From positions 1 to 40,957 of the forward strand of contig JAPOQZ010000149.1 of assembly GCA_026710435.1 (NCBI GenBank): a DNA stretch of 40,957 bases. The letters are read 5' to 3'. The stretch is from a bacterium (lineage in GTDB: Bacteria; Actinomycetota; Acidimicrobiia; Spongiisociales; Spongiisociaceae). The notes below the pieces were generated by a model that ran no database searches, was not told the origin of the DNA, and saw nothing but the letters and a program-made list of their open reading frames with translations. Both the position numbers and the translations under genes were made by a program. Positions 23,304-31,538 of the stretch are shown piece after piece (the first letter of the stretch is position 1; each line of letters opens with the position of its first letter).

Positions 23304-24290
23304 ATGTCGTTGAGTTTCTTTTTGGACAAGCCGTCTCGCCATCGTCGTCTTGGGACACCACAGATGGCCGACAATGGTATACGTAGGTTCTTCTACGAGA
23401 GTTTCCCTAACACTCGTAGTTTTGTCATGGAGCAAAACAGGAAACTGGCTCAGGTCCATACTGTTCGTCCCGAGAGTTCACAAGATCAGCCTGTTCCGTA
23501 TGGAGAACTGGGCATGGCCATTGACTATCGCATTCGCTACTACTTTGCGACTACGCCCTACACAGAATTGGTTGCTTTTGGAGGCGTGCGCCGTCATATG
23601 CAGACTCTTGATAGGACATACTCGCTTCCGCCAACCCTGATCAGTTGGTTCTTCGAGGACTTGGAGAGATTCCTTGGGCAGGTTAATCCCTGCGGAAGGG
23701 CCCTAGGAAGGGTTCAGGAACGACAGTTGAATAGGTATTGTTTCGTTCTTGCCCTCTTTGAACAACTGTTCCGTATCACTCCACACCCCAAGAACCTTCT
23801 CTTCGCGCAGAAAAACATATCAACAGTTACGGATTTGCTCTCGATAGCTGACGACCTGTGGATAGACGACCTAGGCTCATTATCGAACAGATTCTATGAA
23901 CATCAAAGGGAACATCTCTCAGACCCTGTCCATCTGAACCCGACGTTTACGGGAAGCGGAGACATCGGCGGAGCCGACGCAGACCTGATATTGAACAAGT
24001 GCCTTCTAGACATCAAGAACACTGTCACTCCCAAGATCACAAACACCATGTTGTATCAGCTAATCGGCTACGCCCTACTGGACTACGAAGACGAATATCA
24101 CATAGACAAGCTCGGCATCTACCTAGCCCGCCAAGGCAAAACCCTACAATGGGACCTTAACGAATTACTAGACAGACTACACACCGACACGCCAGCGCCC
24201 CCACTAGCCGAGCTACGTCACCAACTCAAGAACACGATCCTAACCACCACCGGAACCTACCAACCACAACAGCAGACAGCCAACGAGTAA
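23304..24290 (+). CDS. Putative PD-(D/E)XK nuclease-domain protein
   Basis: A 328-residue protein. The C-terminal third carries GDIGGADADLILNKCLLDIK, that is D225/D227 followed by D236-x-K238, and then YQLIGYALLDY. This is the spacing of a PD-(D/E)XK nuclease core with its trailing Gln. The N-terminal two thirds are helical and unassigned (IDYRIRYYFATTPYTELVAF). The ATG at 23304 follows aggagga; an in-frame ATG at 23289 lies upstream of that site. Base composition is clearly more AT-rich than the metabolic region, suggesting recent transfer. A role in phage or plasmid defence is inferred from the fold and neighbours. Confidence 0.7.
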   Translation: MSLSFFLDKPSRHRRLGTPQMADNGIRRFFYESFPNTRSFVMEQNRKLAQVHTVRPESSQDQPVPYGELGMAIDYRIRYYFATTPYTELVAFGGVRRHMQTLDRTYSLPPTLISWFFEDLERFLGQVNPCGRALGRVQERQLNRYCFVLALFEQLFRITPHPKNLLFAQKNISTVTDLLSIADDLWIDDLGSLSNRFYEHQREHLSDPVHLNPTFTGSGDIGGADADLILNKCLLDIKNTVTPKITNTMLYQLIGYALLDYEDEYHIDKLGIYLARQGKTLQWDLNELLDRLHTDTPAPPLAELRHQLKNTILTTTGTYQPQQQTANE

Positions 24291-24692
24291 GTTAAGGAGA
24301 CTGGACGGGCAAAGGTAATCCAACCTGACCTCACCCAGATGACCCGACAGAAGACCTGAACTACGCCCTTTCCGGGAACGCGACCACAGTTCAGCATGAC
24401 CCCTGCGTCGGTGGGTGAACCTCGACCAAGTGCTTCCATCCTGCCCTTTGGGACTTGTGACACTGGAGGGACATCTGGGACCGGGACGGAACCGTTCGGC
24501 CGAGGTGGTGGCCGATGCCGTGGTGGTTGTCTCCGGAACGTCCGGAACGTCCGGGACCATTCCCTGATCGACCGTAGAGACCACCGTGGGCGCCGTGCCC
24601 GACATCACGGTCGTTGTCGTTGGTGTCGCGGGCGGCTGCCCGCATCCCACGATAACGAGGGCTAGGACGAGGAGACCGGTTCGGGCGTTCAT
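24240..24692 (-). CDS. Lipoprotein with Thr-rich linker, probably C-terminally altered
   Basis: It starts MNARTGLLVLALVIVGCGQP, a lipoprotein signal with lipobox IVGC (Cys17), followed by a Thr/Pro/Val-rich stretch. After about residue 70 the sequence turns basic and low-complexity (FTHRRRGHAELWSRSRKGRS) and runs into the convergent nuclease gene, overlapping its last 51 bases. The original C-terminal domain therefore seems lost by frameshift or replacement. The upstream flank is cut by the ISL3 copy. The signal is very similar to that of 17828-18190. Confidence 0.5.
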   Translation of the reverse strand: MNARTGLLVLALVIVGCGQPPATPTTTTVMSGTAPTVVSTVDQGMVPDVPDVPETTTTASATTSAERFRPGPRCPSSVTSPKGQDGSTWSRFTHRRRGHAELWSRSRKGRSSGLLSGHLGEVRLDYLCPSSLLNLLVGCLLLWLVGSGGG

Positions 24693-24823
24693 CTGGTCGA
24701 GGATGCTATCTGCCGGGCCCTGCGCGGAAATGTGGGGTTGGGGGGGTGAAATCCTTGGAAAGGGGTTGAGGCCCCGCTGGAATCGGTGAAGTACCAGTTC
24801 GCCGAATCCCAGGAGGGGCCTCG

Positions 24824-25330
24824 ATGTCTGATCTTATGTCTGTCCGGTTGCATCTGAAGGGTGTTCGGGTGTTGGAGGTGGTGGTTGACACGGTTGATCG
24901 GCTGGTGGTGGGGGTGGAATCGGCTCGGGCGTGGTCGAGGTGTCCGCACTGTGGGTTCAAGTGTTCCAAGGTGTGGGACCGTCGCCCCAAGCGGATCCGT
25001 GACCTGGAGGTGAGCGGCCGCCTCACCACGCTGGTGTGGCGTCGCCGCCGGTTCTGGTGCGGGAACTGTGAGGAGCGTCACCTCGAGGAGCATGCCCAGT
25101 TCCAGGCTGGGTTGACTCGGAGGTTCGCTCAGCGGCTTGTGCAAGACGCACGGCGGATGTCGATTCGGGCGGCGTCCCGCCATCACGGGGTGGGCTGGCA
25201 TCGGATCATGCGGCTGGTGAGAGCCCACTCCGAGCAAGTAGTGAACCGTCGCCGCGCTCGCCCGTGCCGGGTGTTGTTGGTGGACGAAACGTCGATACGG
25301 CGCCGGCACCGGTATGTGACCGTGGTGGCC
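24824..25330 (+). pseudogene. ISL3-family transposase, 3'-truncated
   Basis: An intact frame from ATG 24824 gives SVRLHLKGVRVLEVVVDTVD and the zinc-binding CPHCGFKCSKVWDRRPKR. The stretch CGNCEERHLEEH follows, then RHHGVGWHRIMRLVRA and RVLLVDETSIRRRHRYVTVV. At about 25330 the family sequence stops and the frame runs antisense through the neighbouring restriction gene. Roughly the first 40% of the transposase remains. The non-coding left end (from about 24716) matches the one before 21859. Confidence 0.85.
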
Positions 25331-25332
25331 TG

Positions 25333-26253
25333 TCAGCGTCGAGTTTGTCTCCGGTTGAGCGGGTTGAGCTTTGCTCGGAGGGCCTTCTCAAAGGCGTCCC
25401 GGGCCATGGGGTCGGCAGCTTTGAGCCGTTCTTCGGAATCCTCCCGGGTGAGCATTTCCCAATGGTGGCGGCGTAGCGTCAGTTCACCTGATGGTCCGGC
25501 TCCTAACCCGGTTACGAGCCATATGATATCCCCAGCGTTGATGTCCTGGCTGGGAGTGTCGCTGGGTCCGCCGATCTCGGAGAAGAACGATTGGTCTACG
25601 GCCACCGCCAGTTTCGCTCCCCCCCATCGTCCCAGTGTCGGCGCTTTGACCATCAACTGAGGCATCAGACGTTTAGCGCCGGACGATCGCCAATCCGGGC
25701 GGCGTACCCCTAAAGGGTAAGGCATCCGGTCGTCTGTTGCGTCCTGCAGGGCAGAGAACTCAGCGGCCATGCCGGGACCGGAGAAGTAGACCGCTTGGAT
25801 CTCTAGCCCGTGGAACCGCAGCCCGGCAGCGCCTTCATGAGCGACCACCAAGTCGATCTTGCCCGCGGGTTTCCCATCTTTCCTGTTGACCATGAACGGG
25901 ACCTCACGCGCCACTGACACCTCGGTCTCAGGGAACCCTACGATCTCAGCCAACCACCTAATGATCAGACCGTCCTGCTCAAAACGACGCGGACACGTGA
26001 TCACTGGTTCACCTACTGGTCCGCCCGTATACCCTTCGTCGTCGCGTGTGTACCGCTGTATCGAACACACCCCTCCCTTTTTCGAGCAGGCGGGTTCTCC
26101 CTCCTGGAACGGGCACGGTGGAGTCTGGGTACCCACCTGTTGCTGAGCGTGAAGGGCGAACTCTGTCCGCTGTTCAGGGTCGATAGACAGGAACGGACGC
26201 CCATACCATTCCGCTATCCCGTACCGATCAGCAGCTTCTGGCATCTTTCTCAA
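25333..26253 (-). CDS. NotI-family restriction endonuclease
   Basis: A 306-residue protein (303 from the ATG at 26244). It has the spaced cysteines of NotI-like enzymes (TPPCPFQEGEPACSKKGG, VCSI, then CPRRF), which bind an iron centre, followed by KIDLVVAHE and FHGLEIQAVYFSG. The DLV...LEIQ pattern is a PD-(D/E)XK active site. The start is either TTG 26253, overlapping the upstream methylase stop, or ATG 26244 just after it. The tight coupling to an adenine methylase makes a type II restriction-modification pair. The 3' end abuts the truncated ISL3 copy but the gene appears complete. Confidence 0.82.
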   Translation of the reverse strand: MRKMPEAADRYGIAEWYGRPFLSIDPEQRTEFALHAQQQVGTQTPPCPFQEGEPACSKKGGVCSIQRYTRDDEGYTGGPVGEPVITCPRRFEQDGLIIRWLAEIVGFPETEVSVAREVPFMVNRKDGKPAGKIDLVVAHEGAAGLRFHGLEIQAVYFSGPGMAAEFSALQDATDDRMPYPLGVRRPDWRSSGAKRLMPQLMVKAPTLGRWGGAKLAVAVDQSFFSEIGGPSDTPSQDINAGDIIWLVTGLGAGPSGELTLRRHHWEMLTREDSEERLKAADPMARDAFEKALRAKLNPLNRRQTRR

Positions 26254-27104
26254 ACGAACAGGCGCCGACGGCTGATAACCAGCTCGGGCACCTTCCGATG
26301 GTGGGTGTTCTTCATGAGGACCTCCACCGCACTGAAACCGAACTCGTTGACCAGGTCCACGATCTCCGGTGCCCGGTCGTAGGTCATCAGAAAATCGATT
26401 CCGGTCTCTGCGAGGGTCTTAAAGAGGGCCCGATGGTCGAGGGAGTGATGCGTGTACAGGCGCTTGCCGGCGCGTTTGCCTCCCGCGGTGTAGGGCGGGT
26501 CCACGAACGCGACCGTGCCCGGCAGGTCAGCGACGGTTGCCAGCACGGCCATCCCATCCCCTTCACAGAACGCGATCCGGTCGGACTGGCCCTCGATGTC
26601 TGCCAGCCGTTTGACCAGCGTCTTGGGATACCACCGCGACGCCACCCCTTTGTTGTTCTCGCCCACCCGCGACAGCGACGCTCCTGGAGCGAGGATCCCG
26701 CCCCGGCGGGTGCGGTTGAGGACGAGGGTACGCCAGCCGTGAGCGACCAGATCCCTAGGGGCTTCCGAAGCCAACGCGTACACGTTCGCTCGGGTCGGCT
26801 CGAAGCCTTCCACCAAACCCCTCAACTCCTCGCCATGCCGAAGAGCACAATGCCAGAAGGCCGCAACATCGTGGTCGAGCTCCACCATCAGGCAACGTTC
26901 CGCCAAACGCTCGAACACCGCGGTGAGCGACACCGTCGCCCCCCCACAAAACGGTTCCACAAGCAGCTTCGGACGGGTCGGCATCGGCTCCAGCCAGGCC
27001 CTTATGTGAGGGATCAGCCACGTCTTGCCGCCCGGGTACCGCAACGGGGAACGCTGCGGCACAGTTGCCACATTCACCGCAGGGATCGACGAAACCGAAA
27101 ACAT
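26250..27104 (-). CDS. D12-class N6-adenine DNA methylase (Dam-like)
   Basis: A 284-residue methyltransferase. The N-terminal PLRYPGGKTWLIPHI and LLVEPFCGGATVSL (motifs X and I) and FVDPPYTAGGKRAG (motif IV, DPPY) are diagnostic of the D12 class, which includes Dam and M.DpnII. The frame is open 56 codons further up, but the ATG at 27104 is preceded by ggaggg and gives a normal length. The stop overlaps the restriction gene start. It presumably protects host DNA from the NotI-like enzyme. Confidence 0.9.
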   Translation of the reverse strand: MFSVSSIPAVNVATVPQRSPLRYPGGKTWLIPHIRAWLEPMPTRPKLLVEPFCGGATVSLTAVFERLAERCLMVELDHDVAAFWHCALRHGEELRGLVEGFEPTRANVYALASEAPRDLVAHGWRTLVLNRTRRGGILAPGASLSRVGENNKGVASRWYPKTLVKRLADIEGQSDRIAFCEGDGMAVLATVADLPGTVAFVDPPYTAGGKRAGKRLYTHHSLDHRALFKTLAETGIDFLMTYDRAPEIVDLVNEFGFSAVEVLMKNTHHRKVPELVISRRRLFV

Positions 27105-27664
27105 CCAGATCCGCCTCCCTTCCAAGTAGCCGCCCGCGTCATCGTAACCCACACCACCGACACGGCAAGGGAATCCTGCCATGAATCCACCACCCGGCCG
27201 GCGGAACATTCGGGCGAGGAGACTACTCAGAGACTCCCCCGCCCGAATAGGTCGCTGCCCAACTGGACACAACAGCCAATAGTGGCACCCTTCGGGTGGG
27301 TACCGCGTTCGGCGTCTCGATGCGCGTTCAAGGACCGGTGCCCGTTAGACGCCCGGCGGCGGGAACTGCGTGGCCCGGTACCGGCCTAAGCACCTAGGCG
27401 TTCAAGCTGAGGGTCCAGCCTTGGAAGGCCCTCCGGCAACCCGTGGGGCCTTTTCCCGGTTACTTACTGGACCCGGTGGTGGTTCCAGAGACCTAGCTGT
27501 TCGCAGTCGATCGCTAAGAACGGGGTTGGTCTAGCAAGTGTGCAGAACGCGTCGGTTTGGGTGTGATGATGTTAAGGGTTAGGTGAGGGTGTGAGTTGCA
27601 GTCTTTGATGGCGGCGTTTGTATGTGGGTGGGGAGGGTATCCGCGGTGGTCACCAGCCTGTGGT
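27105..27664. other. Long non-coding stretch, no gene recognised
   Basis: 560 bases between the methylase start and the next gene's stop. A GC-rich hairpin followed by TTTT (ggccc...gggcc, about 27431-27455) points to the right on the plus strand but ends no recognisable gene. No tRNA or known riboswitch was identified. Confidence 0.4.
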
Positions 27665-28243
27665 CTAGGCACATGGGGGGATTCTTCGGAGGATGGTGTA
27701 GGCGATGGTGGTACCTGCACTGATCATGAAGCACGTGGTGGCCCAAGTTAGCTTTTTTGCCTTCCACATGTTGAGTTCCGTTATCTGGCAGCTGGCCGCG
27801 GTATGCGCGGCGATGAGGCACTGTTGGAGGCGAGGGAGAGCATACTGTGACCCGTTGATCAAGCCATCGGTGGGTACCGACTGAAACGGGTGTGGACGCC
27901 ATCCCAAGTAGGCCGAGAGGATACTGGTAAGGGCCAGCAGGCCGGTGGGCCAAAGGATTAGGGAGGGAACGGAGGTGGGGATGGAAACGAGCAGGGCCGC
28001 GTAGACACCGATAGCGGTGATTACCCCTAGTAGTTTGCGGTCGAGACGATCGGACCAGTCGAGTAGCTCCACACGGTGCTTTTCGCACTTGTCCAGGATC
28101 TCACGCACCGTTTCGGGGCAGCCGTCTTCGGGAATGGTGGAAGCAAGTTCTAGGGCTGATGGGTGTTGGGTGGTATCTGGCCGTCGGAACCAGCCGACGA
28201 TACGTTCTGTCCAGGTGGAAGTCTCGCTGCGCTGTTCGGCCAT
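27665..28243 (-). CDS. Membrane protein of unknown function
   Basis: A 192-residue protein starting MAEQRSETSTWTERIVGWF. A soluble helical part (EILDKCEKHRVELLDWSDRL) is followed by a helix pair (LLGVITAIGVYAALLVSI and LILWPTGLLALTSILSAYLG), a second soluble segment and a last helix (TWATTCFMISAGTTIAYTIL). The layout resembles small SLATT/Pycsar-type effector membrane proteins, but no signature motif is visible, so this is only a suggestion. The open frame extends upstream, antisense to an integrase relic; the ATG at 28243 is preferred. Confidence 0.65.
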   Translation of the reverse strand: MAEQRSETSTWTERIVGWFRRPDTTQHPSALELASTIPEDGCPETVREILDKCEKHRVELLDWSDRLDRKLLGVITAIGVYAALLVSIPTSVPSLILWPTGLLALTSILSAYLGWRPHPFQSVPTDGLINGSQYALPRLQQCLIAAHTAASCQITELNMWKAKKLTWATTCFMISAGTTIAYTILRRIPPCA

Positions 28244-28250
28244 TCTGCTG

Positions 28251-28660
28251 TTAGCGGCTGTTGTCGAAGTGGGTGGTGAGGGCGGCGACGGCTTCGGTGC
28301 CTGGTTTGGTGTAACGGGCGAGGGTGCGGAGGTCACGGTGGCGGCTTTTGGCTTGGAGGAGCATTGCCGACGCGCCGGCTTCGCCGAGGTGGGTGAGGGA
28401 GGAGTGGCGGAGTTGGTGGAGGGTCCACCCGCCGCTGGCTTCCCTGAACGCTGTGCATGCTCGTTCGTAGGAGAGGCGCCCTCGACCGGTGTCGGGGCAT
28501 CGGTCACGGGCAGCGGGTATGACGTTGGGTTGGTGCAGAGTGACGAATACTGGTCCTCTGCGACGGCCTCGGTTGTAGCGGGCGAGCAGCCGTGCGGTGC
28601 CCGACGCCCAAAAGATCATTTCCCGGTGGCCTCCCTTGCCGACAACCGTGATCACTATGG
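28251..28660 (-). pseudogene. Tyrosine recombinase, C-terminal catalytic fragment
   Basis: The minus-strand frame gives VVGKGGHREMIFWASGTARL, then GGWTLHQLRHSSLTHLGEAG with the HxxR motif. It ends AKSRHRDLRTLARYTKPG with the second His and the catalytic Tyr, followed by a stop. The first catalytic Arg and the whole N-terminal domain are missing. The sequence is closely related to the C-terminus of the relic at 37705-38357. Confidence 0.78.
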
Positions 28661-28838
28661 ACAAAACCCATCTGGAGGCGTTACAGCATATCCACGATCT
28701 AGGTCTTCCGGACATGACCGGTAGGGCGTAAGGGTGGGGCGCAGCTTAGGGGACTGCGCGGTAACATTCCCCTGAACGCCAAAGCCCCCCGCTGCAGGGG
28801 GGCCGAGGCGACTTTGACTAAGTAAAGGAGCGCTTCCC

Positions 28839-29084
28839 ATGGCGCAGGATACCACGCACGAAGGCTGCGAGTTTTTGCACACGACCGAATACCTGTTCCA
28901 TCCGCGGACCGGCCAGATTTGGCTGACAACGTCCTGCCCGATGGTGCCGGAGCCGGTTTACCTGGTGCCTGTCGTGTTCTTCGCGGACAGAACGCCCTGG
29001 CTGGCGGTTGGACACCCGGTATGGGCCTACTTCAGGGCGCCACCAGCTCAGCCCAGGCCAGCCGCTTACCTTCTGCCCCTCTGA
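28839..29084 (+). CDS. Small protein, probably cut by an IS1595 relic
   Basis: An 81-codon frame with a good ribosome binding site (aaaggag) before ATG 28839. The first about 65 residues (AQDTTHEGCEFLHTTEYLFH, FADRTPWLAVGHPVW) look like an ordinary small protein. The last 17 codons lie inside the convergent IS1595-type relic that begins at 29032, so the natural C-terminus is missing. No family recognised. Confidence 0.35.
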   Translation: MAQDTTHEGCEFLHTTEYLFHPRTGQIWLTTSCPMVPEPVYLVPVVFFADRTPWLAVGHPVWAYFRAPPAQPRPAAYLLPL

Positions 29085-29426
29085 CGATGGTGGCCATCCG
29101 GTTGAGGGTGTCCAGGTGTCGGGTGTTGTGCCGGCCGCAGAATTCGGCCACGTAACGGTGCAGATGCTTGGGCGAGACCCAATGGTGGGTGCCATGGTAG
29201 GTGCGTTTGAGGACCGCCCACATCGATTCGATGCTGTTGGTGGTGACCGTTCCCCCGGCCGTACTCCCCCCTCGAGTGGCAGACGGTGCGGTGCTTGTAC
29301 CCGAGCCACAGCGCCCGGTACACACCGGCGCCGTCGGTGTGAACCTCCGCCCCGATCCGGATCCGCCGGCGCACCCATCGGTCGACGGTGACGGCACCCA
29401 CCTCGGGTAGCACCTGGGCAGCCATC
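29032..29426 (-). pseudogene. IS1595/ISXO2-type transposase remnant
   Basis: In two minus-strand frames the region gives VHTDGAGVYRALWLGYKHRT and then TTNSIESMWAVLKRTYHGTH. It continues HWVSPKHLHRYVAEFCGRHN and ends KRLAWAELVAP with a stop. These are the second Asp, the NxxE-type Glu region and the C-terminus of ISXO2-like DDE transposases. One frameshift lies near 29270, and the N-terminal half is missing. Confidence 0.78.
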
Positions 29427-29526
29427 CCGTTGGCCTAGAGACTAGATCTCGACCACTCGGGGGACGGTTCGGGCTACTCTTACCCACCGTCAACGAAGGT
29501 CACGGCCTCCGAAAGGACCGATAACG

Positions 29527-29961
29527 ATGCGCCGTACCCTCGGCATCGCGCTTCTCTTGCTCGTTCTCTTCGTCCTTGGTCGCCTACTCCCCATATCCAA
29601 CTACCTGGACTGGGTCTACTGGCCTGTCACTTGGTTCACCTCCAACGCCGAGACAAATCTGACAGCCGGCCCACGCCCCGAGGAACTAGTTCTGCGTCTG
29701 GAGCTAGCCAACCTCAGCGGACTGACAGCAAGCGAGATGGAGGAAGGACACAACCAAGAAGCCCTTAATAATGCGGTCGCCCACGGGCGGACGCTCTGCG
29801 GTACCCTGGATCAGGTCTCACCACAGCGACGCAAGACGATTGTCGAGGCTGTTTTTGAAGAGGGTCTGGTTTTGGGCGCGCCTCCGGCATGGACCAGGGC
29901 GATGCTGGACACCTACTTCCGACATCTCTGCCCCCACCACTCGGATCTGCTCCAGACTTGA
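29527..29961 (+). CDS. Small exported or anchored protein with C-terminal LCP motif
   Basis: A 144-residue protein beginning with an uncleaved or signal-type helix (RTLGIALLLLVLFVLGRLL). The extracytoplasmic part is helical, with CGTLDQVSPQRRKTIVEAVF and a C-terminal DTYFRHLCPHHSDLL. The paired Cys and the terminal LCP again suggest a DUF732-like fold. A gaaagga site precedes the ATG. Function unknown. The 3' end faces a HEPN relic on the opposite strand. Confidence 0.68.
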   Translation: MRRTLGIALLLLVLFVLGRLLPISNYLDWVYWPVTWFTSNAETNLTAGPRPEELVLRLELANLSGLTASEMEEGHNQEALNNAVAHGRTLCGTLDQVSPQRRKTIVEAVFEEGLVLGAPPAWTRAMLDTYFRHLCPHHSDLLQT

Positions 29962-30012
29962 TAGAGGACGCTAGAATTCTGTGCAGGCGCCTAGACGCGA
30001 AGCACAGAATAT

Positions 30013-30268
30013 GCTCGAGGTGCCCGTGAGCGGCGTCGTTGCGGAGGCCCGCCATCTGGGTGACGTCTTTCATGTCCTGCCTGTCCAGCACGTCGGCCTG
30101 GCGGAGCGCCTTGGCATAAGCATCGATGCTTCCCCGTCCCTCGATGGTGAGACCGAGTTCCTCGATCGCGGACCGAAGTGCGATCTCAAGAGCAGCTCCA
30201 GCCAATACGATCGGGGCGGCAGGGACAACTCCGTTGTCAGCATTCAGAGTCCGGACCGCTTTGTTGGC
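30013..30268 (-). pseudogene. HEPN-like domain fragment
   Basis: The minus-strand frame encodes NADNGVVPAAPIVLAGAALE, then IALRSAIEELGLTIEGRGSI and AYAKALRQADVLDRQDMKDV. It finishes TQMAGLRNDAAHGHLEHI before losing resemblance. RNxAxHG is the RxxxxH-like signature of HEPN-type proteins. There is no start codon in context and the C-terminus is cut, so this is a relic. Confidence 0.6.
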
Positions 30269-30300
30269 ATCGGTTGGAGGCGAGCTGAGGAGGGGAAACG

Positions 30301-30444
30301 ATGAGGAAATATCTCGCGGTGTTGGCCGCGGCCGCTGTCCTCATGCTGGGGGTGATGGCTCTCGCACAGGAGCCCCCCGTTCTCAATTCCGGACGGAACG
30401 GTGCCACCACCACCGGACGAACCTCCACTAAGTTGAGGGATTGA
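30301..30444 (+). CDS. Tiny exported peptide
   Basis: A 47-residue frame with a signal-like N-terminus (RKYLAVLAAAAVLMLGVMAL, likely cut after ALA near residue 22) and a polar Thr/Arg-rich remainder (SGRNGATTTGRTSTKLRD). A gaggagggg site lies about 6 bases before the ATG. It is probably a short secreted peptide, or the front of a gene that lost its 3' part. The next gene starts 23 bases further on. Confidence 0.5.
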   Translation: MRKYLAVLAAAAVLMLGVMALAQEPPVLNSGRNGATTTGRTSTKLRD

Positions 30445-30467
30445 TTTGACAAGGGTCAGTTACTGAC

Positions 30468-30980
30468 ATGGAAGTTCTGGGCGTACTATTCCTCATTGGT
30501 GCGTCTATCGTCTCGTTGATCTACTTCGCTGCCTTGGTAGGCAACTTCATAGGGAACGTACGCGGATTGGTCAAGAAGCACCCCAAGAAGACAGCAGTCG
30601 GTGGCGCCCGGAGTATTCCAGAGGTCAGACAGCCCAACCTGGTCTCTTCGTCCTCGGCGACGGGGTCACAGCGGAAACCCGTAGGTGCTCGTCTATGGGG
30701 CGAGACATACGTTGTGAAACATTGGATTAGGGTGCTGATCCTAGTTCTAGAGAGACTTCACGCCCGTCACGGGCCTGAGGAGTTCGACCGTATCCTGGCC
30801 CACGGCTCTAGACCTCTCGTCTCACGTGACGTCAACCACTACAGCCGACCGATCGCGGTCGGTTCAACAGGTGTGTATATAAACAGAAGTATCCCCATCA
30901 CGGAGATAAGACGGAGGGCGTTTTTGTGCCTGGAACGATTCGGTCACCCTACCTCAGATCTTGAGATTCTCTTCGAGTGA
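30468..30980 (+). CDS. Single-pass membrane protein of unknown function
   Basis: A 170-residue protein. The N-terminal helix (VLFLIGASIVSLIYFAALVG) is followed by a basic linker and a soluble domain containing VVKHWIRVLILVLERLHAR and RPIAVGSTGVYINRSI. It ends ITEIRRRAFLCLERFGHPTS, then DLEILFE. The closing segment is like the C-terminal alpha/beta unit seen in some restriction-associated and phage proteins, but no family can be named. Its TGA overlaps a GTG of the next small frame. Confidence 0.6.
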   Translation: MEVLGVLFLIGASIVSLIYFAALVGNFIGNVRGLVKKHPKKTAVGGARSIPEVRQPNLVSSSSATGSQRKPVGARLWGETYVVKHWIRVLILVLERLHARHGPEEFDRILAHGSRPLVSRDVNHYSRPIAVGSTGVYINRSIPITEIRRRAFLCLERFGHPTSDLEILFE

Positions 30981-31249
30981 GGACTAACCAGCGTCGGGAA
31001 GTGGAGTCTCATCCTCCTGCCCAGCACGAGAATACTGAGGCTCTCCAGCAGCAAAGCGAGGAGACAGCCACAGCCTGGACCGGACGAGCACCTACCCGCC
31101 GGGATAGCCAGCCAGCAGCCCACAAGATCCGCCAGCAGCTCGACGGCACCGACTTCTCGGCGGCCGTGTACGACGTGTTCGTGGCACAAGCGACCGGCAG
31201 GCAGCGAAGGTATCCACGGGCCGGTCCAGGGATGGGCATAGACCTCTAA
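30977..31249 (+). CDS. Small hypothetical protein, doubtful
   Basis: A 90-codon frame starting GTG inside the stop codon of the preceding gene. It is hydrophilic, Gln/Arg-rich (PPAQHENTEALQQQSEETAT) and ends with DGTDFSAAVYDVFVAQATGR. The coupling overlap is the only support; composition is otherwise unconvincing. Confidence 0.3.
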   Translation: MRTNQRREVESHPPAQHENTEALQQQSEETATAWTGRAPTRRDSQPAAHKIRQQLDGTDFSAAVYDVFVAQATGRQRRYPRAGPGMGIDL

Positions 31250-31538
31250 ACGAGGGACACACCGTGGGACCGGGACGCCCGCCTGCAGCGAACGGCCAGG
31301 TCACAGCGCCCGCAGCAACGGACGGCCACTCCGCTGTGAGGTTCGGCCCCGATAATCTGCAGGCGAATTAGAGGATGCGCCGGATAGGTGGGTTCCTGTG
31401 GTCGCCGTCAGCGTGTCGACACCGGATCGGACTTCAAAGTCCCTGGTCAGGACCAGTACCTCAATCCTCGGCGGTCGTGCGTTTACCCAGGTCAAGACCT
31501 GTCCGTCGCACGCTCACTCCTATGGCTTCGGGGACTGG
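31250..31538. other. No gene recognised
   Basis: Only short overlapping frames on both strands. Confidence 0.45.

Noticed and set aside
27431-27455. GC hairpin followed by TTTT
   Set aside because: It could be a terminator, but no plus-strand gene ends nearby, so it is mentioned only in the non-coding entry.
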